Origin: Acidobacteriota bacterium
GTDB taxonomy: Bacteria > Acidobacteriota > Terriglobia > Bryobacterales > Bryobacteraceae
Assembly: GCA_016178945.1 (NCBI GenBank)
Contig: JACOSH010000392.1
Location: 1-41,825 of the forward strand
Direction of reading: 5' to 3'
DNA length: 41,825 nucleotides
In this document: positions 31,231 through 41,825 of the stretch, piece by piece
Layout: each line of letters begins with the position of its first letter
How positions within the stretch are numbered: the first letter of the stretch is position 1
Made by a program: the position numbers and the translations under genes
The notes under the pieces: generated by a model
Told to the model about the DNA's origin: nothing
The model's input: only the letters and a program-made list of their open reading frames with translations
Database searches by the model: none

Positions 31231-32829
31231 GTGGCGCCCATCCGAACCACCGTCGACCGCAACTCCGAGCTCTACCGCTCCAACTACGCGAGCATGCAGG
31301 CCGCGCTGGAACGCCTCAGGTCCGAGCTCCAGCGCTCGACTCAGGGCGGCGGCGAGAAATACGTGCGGCGGCACCTGGAGCGCGGCAAGCTGCTGCCGCG
31401 CGAGCGGGTCGAGATGCTGCTCGACGAGGGCTCCTACTTCCTGGAGCTGGCGCCGCTGGCCGGCATCGGCCTGGACAACGAATCGCCGGGCGCGGGCGTC
31501 ATCGGCGGCATCGGCGTGGTGAGCGGGCGGGAATGCCTGATCATCGCCAACGAGGCCACGCTGAAAGGCGGCGCCACCGGCGAGGCCGGCCTGTGGAAGA
31601 ACTCGCGCCTGGCCGATATCGCCTTGGAGAACCGCCTGCCCGCGATCCTGTTGGTGGAGGCGGCCGGCGCCGACCTGCCGGTGCAAAGCAAGATCTTCGT
31701 CCCCGGCGGGCGCGGCTTCCGCGAGATCACGCGCCGCTCGCGCCGCCGCATCCCCACCATTGCGGTGGTGTTCGGCAACGCCACCGCCGGCGGCGCCTAC
31801 CTGCCCGGCATGGCCGATTACGCGGTGATGGTCAAGAACCAGGCGCAGGTGTTTCTCGCCGGACCGCCCTTGGTCAAGATGGCCACCGGCGAGGTGGTCG
31901 ACGAGGAGTCGCTGGGCGGCGCGGAGATGCACTCGCGCGTTTCGGGTCTTTCCGACTACCTGGCCGAAGACGAGCTGGACGCGCTGCGCATCGCCCGCGA
32001 GATCGCGGGTCATTTCAACGCTGAGAGGCCCGCCGTGCCCAACCGCCGCCAGGCCGAGGATCCGGTCTACGACCCGGACGAGCTGCTGGGCATCGCCTCG
32101 GCCGATGTGCGCGTGCCCTTCGAAGTCCGCGAAGTGATAGCCCGCATGGTCGATGGATCGCACCTTTCGGAATTCAAAGCCTCTTACGGGGCGACGCTGG
32201 TGACGGGCTTCGCTCACATCCACGGCTTTCCGGTGGGCATCCTGGCCAACAACGGCGTGCTGATGTCGGAGTCGGCGGCAAAAGGGGCGCAGTTCATCGC
32301 CTTGGCCAACCAGCAGAACATCCCGCTGGTGTTCCTGCAGAACATCACCGGGTTCATGGTCGGGCGATCCTATGAGGAGCAGGGCATCATCCGCAACGGC
32401 GCCAAGCTGATCAACGCCGTGTCGAACTCCACCGTCCCGGCCTTCACGGTCATGATCGGCGGCTCCTATGGGGCGGGCAACTACGCCATGTGCGGGCGCG
32501 CCTACGAGCCGCGCTTCCTGTTCACCTGGCCCAATCACCGCATCGCCGTCATGGGCGGCCAGCAACTGGCCGGCGTGATGGACATTATCAAGCGCGATGC
32601 GGCGGCGCGCCAGGGAGCCGCGGTCGATGAGAGCCAGCTCGCCGCGGCGCGCACGGCCCTGGAGCGGCAAATCGACCGCGAATCCGATTGCTACTTCGCC
32701 ACCGCGCGCCTCTGGGACGACGGCATCATCGACCCGCGCGATACCCGCACGGTGCTGGGTATCTGCCTCTCGGCGGCCGGCAACCGGCCTATTGAAGGCA
32801 CGATGGAGTGGGGCGTATTCCGCCACTGA
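31231..32829 (+). CDS. Acyl-CoA carboxylase carboxyltransferase subunit, methylcrotonyl-CoA carboxylase-like
   Basis: A 532-residue carboxyltransferase with two crotonase-like domains. Segments such as [19 protein letters not shown] and [16 protein letters not shown] with M-G-G-Q-Q-L-A-G-V resemble the beta subunit of 3-methylcrotonyl-CoA or geranyl-CoA carboxylase rather than propionyl-CoA carboxylase. It moves carboxyl from biotin to acyl-CoA, probably in leucine degradation. Start choice: GTG at 31231 because the promoter appears to overlap the alternative ATG at 31204. It is followed after one base by its biotin partner. Confidence 0.88.
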   Translation: MAPIRTTVDRNSELYRSNYASMQAALERLRSELQRSTQGGGEKYVRRHLERGKLLPRERVEMLLDEGSYFLELAPLAGIGLDNESPGAGVIGGIGVVSGRECLIIANEATLKGGATGEAGLWKNSRLADIALENRLPAILLVEAAGADLPVQSKIFVPGGRGFREITRRSRRRIPTIAVVFGNATAGGAYLPGMADYAVMVKNQAQVFLAGPPLVKMATGEVVDEESLGGAEMHSRVSGLSDYLAEDELDALRIAREIAGHFNAERPAVPNRRQAEDPVYDPDELLGIASADVRVPFEVREVIARMVDGSHLSEFKASYGATLVTGFAHIHGFPVGILANNGVLMSESAAKGAQFIALANQQNIPLVFLQNITGFMVGRSYEEQGIIRNGAKLINAVSNSTVPAFTVMIGGSYGAGNYAMCGRAYEPRFLFTWPNHRIAVMGGQQLAGVMDIIKRDAAARQGAAVDESQLAAARTALERQIDRESDCYFATARLWDDGIIDPRDTRTVLGICLSAAGNRPIEGTMEWGVFRH

Positions 32830-32830
32830 T

Positions 32831-34758
<1,928 letters not shown>

Positions 34759-34783
<25 letters not shown>

Positions 34784-36336
34784 CGAACGAAGTCCCCGTC
34801 CAGCACCTCAATCACCTGGCTGGCTTTGACGCCATCCTTCTCCACGGTCACGCGGTGTTTTCCAGGCGGCAATGTGATCTGCGCGGGCGTCTTCTTGGGC
34901 CACAACTTGTCGTCGATCCAGATCGACGCATCTGGCGGCTGGGTTTGCAGCAGCACATCGCCGGCCAATGGAATCAGGGAGATGGCCGGGAGTTCCAGCG
35001 TCCCCCCGGAAACCTGGATCTCGCGGCGTTGCTCGCGATGCCCCTCCAGCGTCAAACGCAGCACGTGCTTGCCCTGCGTGGCTTCCAGCGCGCAGGGCGT
35101 GGTGCACGACTTTTCCGTCTCGTCCAGACGCGCCTTGGCGCCGGCGGGCTCGGTCTTAATCGCGACCTCCGCGACCACTGGCGCCGGAGGAGGCCTCTTG
35201 GTGGGCGCAGGAGGAGCGGGCGGCGTATCCGTTTTACGCGGAACTGGCTTGTCGACCGGACTTTGAGCGATTGGAGGTGCGGGCGCGGCGGGTGCGGGCC
35301 TGGGAGGAGCCGTCGGCGTCCGGTTCAGTTGAAACACGACGCCCCATCCCGCCAGCCCGAGTACCACCAGCGCGCCCGCCGCCCACAACCCCCGTCTGGC
35401 AAGCCGGCTGGCTGGCCGGGGCGGCGCTTCCCGCCGCACTGGGGGAGGTGTTTCGATAACTTGAGGCTCCGGGGCGCGCGGCCGCGGTGTGGCTGCTGCT
35501 GGCGCCCGAGGCCGTCGGGCCGGAAATACCGACTCCAGCGCCACTCGAAACTCTGCGGCCGTCTGAAAACGCTCGGTAGGCTCTTTGGCCATCGCCCTCA
35601 AGATCACTTCGGACAGCGTCGCGGGCAGCCCGGCGGCCACCTCGTGAGGAGGCGCAGGTGTCATCTGCAAGTGCGCCAACATGATCGCGAACTCGCTTTC
35701 GCCGTCGAAGGGGTGTACCCCGGTGACCATCTCGTACAGCATGATGCCCACCGAGTAGATGTCCGTGCGCGGGTCTGACTGCTGGCCCTTCACCTGCTCC
35801 GGAGACATATAGTATGGCGATCCGAGCGCGGAGCCGGTGATCGTCAGCTTGTGCTCCGTGGCCGCCTTGGCGATTCCGAAGTCCAACAGCTTGACGATTC
35901 CGTCCATCTGGAGAATGATGTTGGCCGGTTTGATATCCCGGTGTACTACACCCTTGGTATGGGCGTACTGCAACGCCTGGAGCACCTGGGACGCGTAGCC
36001 CGCGGCCAAGCGAACGTCGATCGGGCCGTCCTGCAACTTCGTCGACAGGGAGACACCATGCACCAGCTCGATGATCATGGCCAGGCGGTTCTCCAGACGC
36101 AACGCGGTGTAGAGTTCCGCAATATTGGGGTGACGCAGGCTGGCCTGCACCTTGATTTCGCGGACGAAGCGGTCGCACAACTCCGGCGAGTTCCGCAGGT
36201 CCGGCAGGAGCACCTTCATGGCGTCGACGCGGTCGGAGATCACATTTCGAACCTTGTAGACAGTACCCATCCCCCCGGAGCCTAGTAGTTCCAGGATCTC
36301 GTAGTCGCCGATTGTTGAACCCACTTCGAAGGCCAT
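34759..36336 (-). CDS. Transmembrane Ser/Thr protein kinase with PEGA repeats
   Basis: A 525-residue PknB-type kinase. Glycine loop L-G-S-G-G-M-G-T-V-Y (18-27), Lys in A-M-K-V-L-L, catalytic H-R-D-I-K-P-A-N (132-139), D-F-G (152-154) and S-P-E-Q in the activation segment all appear intact. A Pro/Ala-rich juxtamembrane region and one membrane helix (about 317-337) lead to an extracytoplasmic part with two PEGA domains (I-K-T-E-P-A-G-A-K, L-Q-T-Q-P-P-D-A-S). The start M-A-F-E-V was chosen over one 12 codons upstream because the kinase fold begins at once. TATAAA near 36365 is a possible -10. Confidence 0.92.
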
Positions 36337-36429
36337 AACCAAAACGTTCCTGCTGCAATCCGATTTATACATTACGCCTTTTTATTCAAGAATGAAATCC
36401 TTTTTTTCGGCGCTAGTCCCGGCGGAGTC

Positions 36430-36447
36430 GGGCGGGGAGGCCCGCCC
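36430..36447. repeat. GC-rich hairpin between divergent genes
   Basis: GGGCGGG-GAGG-CCCGCCC is a perfect 7-bp stem with a 4-base loop. A second hairpin, TGGGCC ... GGCCCA, follows before the start of the next gene. No U-run follows, so it is not a typical terminator; it lies in the probable leader of the gene at 36486. The rest of 36337-36485 is an AT-rich promoter-like stretch for the kinase. Confidence 0.45.
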
Positions 36448-36485
36448 CTCTTGGGCCTGCCTCGCTGGGCCCAGAAGGGAGTAGA

Positions 36486-37355
36486 ATGAGTCTCCAGATG
36501 CGCTCGCTGCTCCTACTGGCATTTCTCCCGGTGGTCTGTGCGCAGCCCGTCAAGCTGCGGTTTCAGTGCACCGCCGAGGACATCCACGCGGGCGGGCTGG
36601 CCTGCACCGAGGAGGAGCCCTGCGCGGTCTATCTGGAACTGTCCGCGCTGGAGCCGGTGGGTAGCCAGGCGTTCTTGATCGGCAACATCCACTCCCAGAC
36701 CACCACGCTCTACGCTTTGTTGCTGGCCTCCGCAGATGGCGGCAAGACCTGGCGCGAGCCGATCGAGCGGCTCCCAGACGCCAGCCTGGACCATATCCGT
36801 TTCGCCGATTTTGAATACGGCTGGATCAGCGGCCAGCCGCTCCATCCCCTGCCGCACGACCCATTCGTCCTGCTCACCAACGATGGCGGCAAGACCTGGC
36901 GGCGGCAGCCTGTCTTCGATGAGCCGCGCGCAGGAAGCGTCTTGCAGATGTGGTTTGAATCCCGCGGCAGCGGCAGCATGGTCATCGACCGCGGCCAGTC
37001 CACCGAAGGAATGCGCTACGAGTTGTACGAATCCCTCACCGGCGGCGAGAGCTGGATGATCCGGGAAGCCGCCGAGCGTCCCATCCCCATCAAGCGCATG
37101 CCGGTCTCTCCGGCCAACACGGACTGGCGGATCCGCCCGGACGGCGCCAGCAAGACTTTCCGCATCGAGAAACGCGAGGCGGGCAAGTGGCATCTCCTGT
37201 CGAGCTTTCTGATTTCCCTAGACCCCTGCAAACCTCCGCCGCCGCCCGCCGAGCCGCCGCCCGAAGCCGCGCCGCCCGACGAGGCGAAGCCCCCGGCCGA
37301 CCCCGCGCCCGCGCGTCCCAAGCCGAGTCTGAAGCGTCCTCCCGCGCCCAAATGA
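36486..37355 (+). CDS. Exported BNR/Asp-box repeat protein with proline-rich tail
   Basis: A 289-residue protein with a signal peptide (to about residue 19). Three Asp-box-like motifs are present: S-A-D-G-G-K-T-W, T-N-D-G-G-K-T-W and S-L-T-G-G-E-S-W, the mark of sialidase-type or YCF48-like beta-propellers. The last 55 residues are Pro/Ala-rich and probably disordered. Function is unknown. Its stop overlaps the start of the hydantoinase gene (ATGA), and AAGGGAG precedes its own ATG. Confidence 0.8.
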   Translation: MSLQMRSLLLLAFLPVVCAQPVKLRFQCTAEDIHAGGLACTEEEPCAVYLELSALEPVGSQAFLIGNIHSQTTTLYALLLASADGGKTWREPIERLPDASLDHIRFADFEYGWISGQPLHPLPHDPFVLLTNDGGKTWRRQPVFDEPRAGSVLQMWFESRGSGSMVIDRGQSTEGMRYELYESLTGGESWMIREAAERPIPIKRMPVSPANTDWRIRPDGASKTFRIEKREAGKWHLLSSFLISLDPCKPPPPPAEPPPEAAPPDEAKPPADPAPARPKPSLKRPPAPK

Positions 37356-38980
37356 CCACCGCCATCGAACTGGAACTGTTCCGCCATCTGTTCGTGTCCA
37401 TCGCCGAAGAGATGGGCGTGGTCCTGCGTAAGACCTCCTACTCGGCCAACATCAAGGAACGTCGCGATTATTCCTGCGCGGTCTATGACTCGGCCGGCGA
37501 GACCGTGGCCATGGGCGACCATATGCCGGTCCATCTGGGAGCCATGCCGCTCTCGGTAAGACACGCCCTGGAGGCCTTCCCGCTTGGCCCCGGCGACGTC
37601 GCGATCCTGAACGATCCCTTCCGCGGCGGCACTCACCTGCCAGATATCACCGCCGTTTCTCCCGTATTTCTGGGCCGCCGGCCGGTCTACTACCTGGCCA
37701 ACCGCGCCCACCACGCCGACGTCGGCGGCATGAGCCCCGGCTCCATGCCACTGGCCCGCGAGATCTACCAGGAGGGCATCCGCATTCCGCCCGTGTTGCT
37801 GGTCCGGGGCGGCGTGCTGGATCGCGAGCTGCTGCGCCTGGTGCTGGCCAACGTGCGCACCCCGGAGGAGCGCGAGGGCGATCTTCGCGCCCAACTGATG
37901 GCCATCGCGCGGGGCGAGCGCCGGCTGCGCGAGATCACGGCCAAGTATGGCTTGGCGCGCGTCCGCCGCAACATGGCGGCCTTGCAGGACTACAGCGAGC
38001 GAATGACCCGCGCCGCCATTTCCAGGCTCCCCGGCGGCGTCTATCGATTCACCGACTACCTGGACAACGACGGCATTTCCGCGCGGCCAGTCAAGATCGC
38101 GGCCGCCATCACGATCTCCGGGGACGGCGCGCATGTCGACTTCACCGGATCGGACCCGCAGGTGGCCGGATCCGTCAACGCCAACTACGCCATCGCCGTC
38201 TCCGCCGCCATGTATGTGTTCCGCTGCCTGGTGCCCGGCGACGTGCCGTACACGGCGGGCCTGCTCCGCCCAATCCGCATCACCGCACCCGAAGGCACGG
38301 TGGTCAACGCGCGGGAGCCGGCGGCGATGGCGGCGGGCAATGTGGAGACCTCGCAGCGCATTACCGACGTGCTGCTGGGTGCGCTGGCGCAAGCCGCGCC
38401 GGACCGCATCCCCGCGGCCTCCTCCGGCACCATGAACAACCTCACCATCGGCGGTCTTACGGTCCGCTTCGCCTATTACGAAACGATCGCCGGGGGAATG
38501 GGCGCTTCGGCCGTGGGCCCCGGCCCCAGCGCCACCCACACGCACATGACTAACAGTTGGAACACGCCGGTGGAGGCCTTCGAGCACCAGTATCCGCTGC
38601 GCATCCGCCGTTACCGGATCCGCCCGGGCTCGGGCGGCCCGGGCCGCCAGCGCGGCGGCGACGGCTTGATCCGGGAAATCGAGTTCCTCACCCACTGCGA
38701 AGTGACCATCCTCTCGGACCGCCGCGCCCGCGGCCCCTACGGCCTCTACGGCGGCCAGTCCGGCCAGCCCGGCCGCAACACGCTGCTGCGCGCCGGAAAG
38801 GCTCTGCCGCTTCCAGCAAAGACTAATTTTCAGGTCCGGCCCGGCGACATCCTGTGCATCGAAACGCCCGGCGGCGGGGGATGGGGTTACGGGGCCAGCA
38901 CGCGCTCCCACCGCGCAACGCCGTCGCCGGCTGCCTCGGCCAATCGCAGCAGCTCGGCATCCAGCGGTTCCGGGCTGTAG
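37352..38980 (+). CDS. hyuB: Hydantoinase B/oxoprolinase family protein
   Basis: A 542-residue HyuB-type subunit. Landmarks include [41 protein letters not shown] and the C-terminal T-P-G-G-G-G-W-G-Y. HyuB works with HyuA in ATP-dependent hydrolysis of hydantoins or 5-oxoproline, or as part of acetone/acetophenone carboxylases. No hyuA is next to it. The last 30 residues after G-W-G-Y-G are Ser/Arg-rich and lie antisense to the convergent MgtC-like gene, so that tail is probably non-functional sequence. Confidence 0.9.
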   Translation: MTTAIELELFRHLFVSIAEEMGVVLRKTSYSANIKERRDYSCAVYDSAGETVAMGDHMPVHLGAMPLSVRHALEAFPLGPGDVAILNDPFRGGTHLPDITAVSPVFLGRRPVYYLANRAHHADVGGMSPGSMPLAREIYQEGIRIPPVLLVRGGVLDRELLRLVLANVRTPEEREGDLRAQLMAIARGERRLREITAKYGLARVRRNMAALQDYSERMTRAAISRLPGGVYRFTDYLDNDGISARPVKIAAAITISGDGAHVDFTGSDPQVAGSVNANYAIAVSAAMYVFRCLVPGDVPYTAGLLRPIRITAPEGTVVNAREPAAMAAGNVETSQRITDVLLGALAQAAPDRIPAASSGTMNNLTIGGLTVRFAYYETIAGGMGASAVGPGPSATHTHMTNSWNTPVEAFEHQYPLRIRRYRIRPGSGGPGRQRGGDGLIREIEFLTHCEVTILSDRRARGPYGLYGGQSGQPGRNTLLRAGKALPLPAKTNFQVRPGDILCIETPGGGGWGYGASTRSHRATPSPAASANRSSSASSGSGL

Positions 38981-39570
38981 ACGTCGGCTTGCAGCGCGAC
39001 CGTGCCGCCCTCCCCCGGACGTGTCTCGACGGCCTGCAAGCACAGCCCGCGGCTCTGCACCGCGGCCAGCAACTGCTCGCGCGTGGAGGTTTCACGCTGC
39101 TTGGCCACAGTCCAGATCAATCGATAGTGGAAATCCAGACCAGCGAAACCGCCGCGGCTGCGGTCGAGCCGGTGGGACGCCGCATGTAACAGGGTGTTGA
39201 CGGCGAGTACCGCGAGCGCGCCCAGGCCTGCCTGCCAGAACAGGCCGTAGCCCGCCAGGGCCCCGATTGCCGCCGCGCACCACAGCGTCGCCGCCGTGTT
39301 CAGGCCCCGCACGTGCAATCCATCGCGGATAATGATGCCGGAGCCGAGGAAACCGATTCCGGTGACAATCTGGCCGGCGATGCGCAGGTCCTCGGTGCGC
39401 AGCGGCAGCGAGACCCCCAGCAGCACGTACAGAGCCGCGCCGCTCGACACCAGCGCGTTGGTTTGCAGCCCGGCCACGTGCCTGCGGTACTGCCGCTCCA
39501 AGCCAATCGCCGCGCCTAGCAGCAGGGCCAGCGCCAGGCGCGCCGCAAATGAATCCCACGGAAGGCTCAT
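38887..39570 (-). CDS. MgtC/SapB family membrane protein
   Basis: A 227-residue protein with four to five membrane helices in the first 130 residues. The conserved segments L-G-A-A-I-G-L-E-R-Q, G-I-G-F-L-G-S-G-I-I-I and G-L-N-T-A-A-T-L-W are typical of MgtC. A cytoplasmic ACT-like C-terminal domain follows. The family is linked to magnesium limitation and control of ATP synthase, but the function here is not known. Its 3' end overlaps the hyuB tail by 94 bases. Confidence 0.88.
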   Translation of the reverse strand: MSLPWDSFAARLALALLLGAAIGLERQYRRHVAGLQTNALVSSGAALYVLLGVSLPLRTEDLRIAGQIVTGIGFLGSGIIIRDGLHVRGLNTAATLWCAAAIGALAGYGLFWQAGLGALAVLAVNTLLHAASHRLDRSRGGFAGLDFHYRLIWTVAKQRETSTREQLLAAVQSRGLCLQAVETRPGEGGTVALQADVYSPEPLDAELLRLAEAAGDGVARWERVLAP

Positions 39571-39657
39571 CGCCGTGGTTGATAGTATAGCTCAGCGCGG
39601 AACATCGGCCTCCCCCGACGCGTAGTACCCTTCGTAGTATCCTTGAGAGGAATTCCG

Positions 39658-40362
39658 ATGGCGCTGAAATCCATGCAGGCCGTCGCGCTGCTGGGGCTGG
39701 CCGGCTGCGTGATCACCACCACTCCCACCGGCGAAACGCGGCGCGAGTCCCGCTCCATTGATCTCGACAAATCGGAGATGGTCCGCGTCGATCTGAAGAT
39801 GGGCGCAGGGGAGCTGAAGGTCAGCGGTGGCGCGCTGAAGCTGATGGAAGCCGACTTCACCTACAACGTACCTTCCTGGAAACCGGATGTCCGCTACAGC
39901 TCCGGAGGCTTTCGTGGGAACCTCACGGTGGAGCAGCCCGGGAAAAGCTCATCCACGCTCGGCAACGCCACCTACTCCTGGGATATCCGCCTGAGCGATG
40001 ACGTCCCCTTGGACGTCAGCGTGAAGTTCGGCGCCGGCGAAGCCCGCATGGACATCGGGAGCCTGGCGCTCCGAAGTCTCGAGGTGAACATGGGGGTCGG
40101 CGAGTTGAAGCTCGACCTGCGGGGCCGCCCCAAGCGCGACTACTCCGTCAACATTCACGGCGGGGTCGGCTCGGCGACCGTCCGCCTGCCCAAAGACGTG
40201 GGCATCGTCGCCGACGCCGCCGGCGGCATTGGCGGCATCAGCGTCAGCGGCCTCCGCAAGGAGGGCGGGCGCTGGGTCAGCGAGGACTACCAGCACGCCA
40301 AAGTGACGATCCGGCTCAGTATTCGCGGCGGCGTCGGCGAGATCAAGCTGGTCGCCGATTAG
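39658..40362 (+). CDS. LiaF-like/toast-rack lipoprotein
   Basis: A 234-residue lipoprotein with lipobox L-A-G-C near residue 17. The beta-rich domain contains repeats such as V-D-L-K-M-G-A-G-E-L-K-V, V-S-V-K-F-G-A-G-E-A-R-M-D and V-N-M-G-V-G-E-L-K-L-D-L, as in toast-rack/LiaF-like and DUF4097-related proteins. Function is unknown. ATG at 39658 has AGAGGA upstream; a TTG five codons earlier is less likely. Convergent with the next gene, sharing four bases. Confidence 0.8.
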   Translation: MALKSMQAVALLGLAGCVITTTPTGETRRESRSIDLDKSEMVRVDLKMGAGELKVSGGALKLMEADFTYNVPSWKPDVRYSSGGFRGNLTVEQPGKSSSTLGNATYSWDIRLSDDVPLDVSVKFGAGEARMDIGSLALRSLEVNMGVGELKLDLRGRPKRDYSVNIHGGVGSATVRLPKDVGIVADAAGGIGGISVSGLRKEGGRWVSEDYQHAKVTIRLSIRGGVGEIKLVAD

Positions 40363-41051
40363 TCGGTCGACTTCTGGGTCACACGCTTCCCGTCCGAAGA
40401 CGCCTCCACCTTTATGGTGAAGCCGTTGGTGCCCTTCAGGTCGTACGACTTGCCGAACCCGCGGTAGTAGTGATCCGAGTAGTACAGCGAGAAGGGACCG
40501 TTCCAGTTGGCGGCGAAGTACTTCAGGTTGGCGATCTGGGTCGGTTTGTTCGGTTCGTGACCCGCGTATCGCACCAACTTGACTTCAGCCTTCCCGTTGC
40601 CAATCTTGGCATGAGCCGTCTTGCCATCCGGCGAGATCGACCAGGTGATCTCGGAGGTATCGGTCTGGAACGACTTCCACTTGACCGGATAGATCTTGCC
40701 CAGGATGGCCCCCATCGCATCGCGCTGTTCCTTGGTGCTCTTCGGCTCGAAGGTCACCACCAGCCAGTCGGCCTCGCCCTTGGTGGCCCAGTCGGCGCCC
40801 AGATCCCCGTTGAGCCAGATCTTCATGCCTTTCAGGTCTACGTCACCGTAGTTTCCCGCCAGCACGCGGGGCACGTTATTGAAGTTGCAGTGATGCTCGC
40901 CCGTGTGGTGATCCTGGGCGTACTTGTTGAAATAGCAGGGGCAAAACAGGCTGCAAGAACAAGCCTCGATATACTCCAGGCTGATCTTCCAGGGTTTGTC
41001 CTGTCCCAGGGCTACCACCGTTGCGATCAAGAAAGCGGCCAGTCTCTTCAT
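40359..41051 (-). CDS. Exported DUF1326 protein
   Basis: A 230-residue protein with a signal peptide (to about residue 16) and the DUF1326 Cys-rich motif C-S-C-S-L-F-C-P-C-Y-F (Cys31, 33, 37, 39), followed by H-H-T-G-E-H-H-C. The Cys/His cluster suggests metal binding or redox activity; the family has no established function. GGAGG lies eight bases before the ATG. The stop overlaps that of the convergent lipoprotein gene. Confidence 0.88.
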   Translation of the reverse strand: MKRLAAFLIATVVALGQDKPWKISLEYIEACSCSLFCPCYFNKYAQDHHTGEHHCNFNNVPRVLAGNYGDVDLKGMKIWLNGDLGADWATKGEADWLVVTFEPKSTKEQRDAMGAILGKIYPVKWKSFQTDTSEITWSISPDGKTAHAKIGNGKAEVKLVRYAGHEPNKPTQIANLKYFAANWNGPFSLYYSDHYYRGFGKSYDLKGTNGFTIKVEASSDGKRVTQKSTD

Positions 41052-41147
41052 GGAATCTGCCTCCAGGACCCATCTTGAAGCTAGGTCCGGGTGCGAAAGC
41101 AGTGTCGGGCGGTAAAAAGTCGGGGTTCTTACAGTAAAAAGCCTCGG

Positions 41148-41825
41148 TTACTTGGACGGCCGGGCGATCCAGACGCTGCCGGTGACCTCCGAGGCGCTGA
41201 AGATCAGCTTACCCGGCGCCGCGGCCAAGCCGATCGCTCCGACGTCGCCGCTGCTCAAGGAGCGCCTGGCCTGGTGCAGGTGCAGGACCGGGAAGGGGAG
41301 GCCCTGAGGCTCGGCCTGGCGGTCCAGCCGCTGCGCCCAAATACAGCGAAACGCGTCCCGTTCCGAGAGCCAGTACAACAGGCTCGAGTCGGGCGACCAG
41401 GCGGCGTTTCGCTCCAGAGCCTGGCCGTCGGTGACCGGAAGCCACCCTTCTTCCCCGACTGGCGCTCCCGGCTTGACCGGCGCGACGAAAATCTGCCGGC
41501 GCACTGGGCTCAGGATCGCGTGGAACGATACCCAGTGAGAGTCCGGCGAGAAACCAGGGTTAGCCAGGTTCCAGGTGGCGTGCTGCAGCAAGGGGGTGAT
41601 CTGACGCGTGGACAGCCGCAGCGCCCCCACCCCCAAGGGACCCGGCGGCCGTTCGAGCTGGAACAGGATCTGCGCCTCATCCGGCGACCAGCCCCACGCC
41701 CGCGAGCACCCCTCACAGAGGGTCTCCCGGTCGCCGCCGGCGGCTGAGACCAGATAGCTGGCCGAGCGACCGCCGGCCTGCTCGGAATAGACGATGCGGG
41801 ATCCGCTGGGGCTGATGCGCGGATA
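41148..41825 (-). CDS. PD40/TolB-like beta-propeller protein (partial, N-terminus off the right edge)
   Basis: The C-terminal 225 residues of a larger protein, open from the right edge (first readable residues Y-P-R-I-S-P-S-G-S). Blades show the PD40 pattern: R-I-S-P-S-G-S-R-I-V-Y, G-W-S-P-D-E-A-Q-I-L-F, G-F-S-P-D-S-H-W-V-S-F and A-W-S-P-D-S-S-L-L-Y-W. A Cys pair C-E-G-C precedes one blade. Such propellers often form the sensor half of acidobacterial kinases or winged-helix regulators, but the missing N-terminus prevents a choice. Confidence 0.75.
   Translation of the reverse strand, partial: YPRISPSGSRIVYSEQAGGRSASYLVSAAGGDRETLCEGCSRAWGWSPDEAQILFQLERPPGPLGVGALRLSTRQITPLLQHATWNLANPGFSPDSHWVSFHAILSPVRRQIFVAPVKPGAPVGEEGWLPVTDGQALERNAAWSPDSSLLYWLSERDAFRCIWAQRLDRQAEPQGLPFPVLHLHQARRSLSSGDVGAIGLAAAPGKLIFSASEVTGSVWIARPSK

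Noticed and set aside
36430-36475. Hairpins before 36486 as a rho-independent terminator
   Set aside because: No T-run follows on either strand directly after the stems, and the position is upstream of two divergent genes rather than after a gene.
41108-41140. Two copies of GTAAAAAG after the DUF1326 gene as a regulatory repeat
   Set aside because: Only two short copies, low complexity, in a 96-base gap; could equally be chance or part of a weak terminator.

Overview
The window is GC-rich, gene-dense bacterial DNA with no rRNA, tRNA, CRISPR array or insertion sequence that I can see. Gene content (alternative complex III, secreted CRTAC/FG-GAP proteins, PEGA-domain Ser/Thr kinase, DUF1326, DUF4097 and PD40 proteins) and coding style suggest an Acidobacteriota bacterium, perhaps near Bryobacterales/Solibacter. 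That assignment is inference; no marker gene is present.

Region 1 (1-15584, minus strand) is one long, tightly packed operon. An Rrf2/NsrR-like regulator leads, followed by narC (diheme cytochrome c), narG, narH, narJ, narI, narK and a complete-order alternative complex III cluster actA-actF, with actF cut by the left edge. The regulator overlaps narC and narK overlaps actA by 4 nt each. Membrane nitrate reductase, nitrate/nitrite transporter and a quinol:cytochrome c oxidoreductase therefore appear to be one transcription unit. Divergent from it is a di-iron Fe-S cluster repair protein (RIC/YtfE), which fits nitrosative stress.

Region 2 (16456-20621, plus) is a second Rrf2 paralogue of the same size with the same three cysteines. 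It is translationally coupled to iolE-iolD-iolC of inositol catabolism. The promoters of the two Rrf2 genes share a sequence element.

Region 3 (20641-28655, plus) is the most interesting part. A strong promoter drives five coupled genes: a membrane b-type/pentaheme c cytochrome, a CRTAC (FG-GAP + ASPIC/UnbV) protein, a TPR + FG-GAP protein, an ArsM-like SAM methyltransferase, and a B12-binding-type radical SAM enzyme. The methyltransferase has an in-frame TGA exactly where the family has its conserved Cys (motif W-x-x-C-I/V-A-G-A), followed by a hairpin with bacterial SECIS geometry. It is a strong candidate selenoprotein.

Region 4 (28693-30301) holds an AF2212-like antitoxin next to a VapC-type PIN toxin gene broken by an internal deletion, then a DUF4097 repeat protein.

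Region 5 (30302-41825) is an ordinary mosaic: exported creatininase-family protein, two-gene biotin-dependent acyl-CoA carboxylase (methylcrotonyl-CoA carboxylase-like), PEGA-domain kinase, BNR-repeat protein coupled to an orphan hydantoinase B, MgtC-like membrane protein, LiaF-like lipoprotein, DUF1326 protein, and a PD40 protein cut by the right edge. No gene-free stretch exceeds 300 bases; the longest are about 150-190 bases (15536-15721 and 36337-36485).
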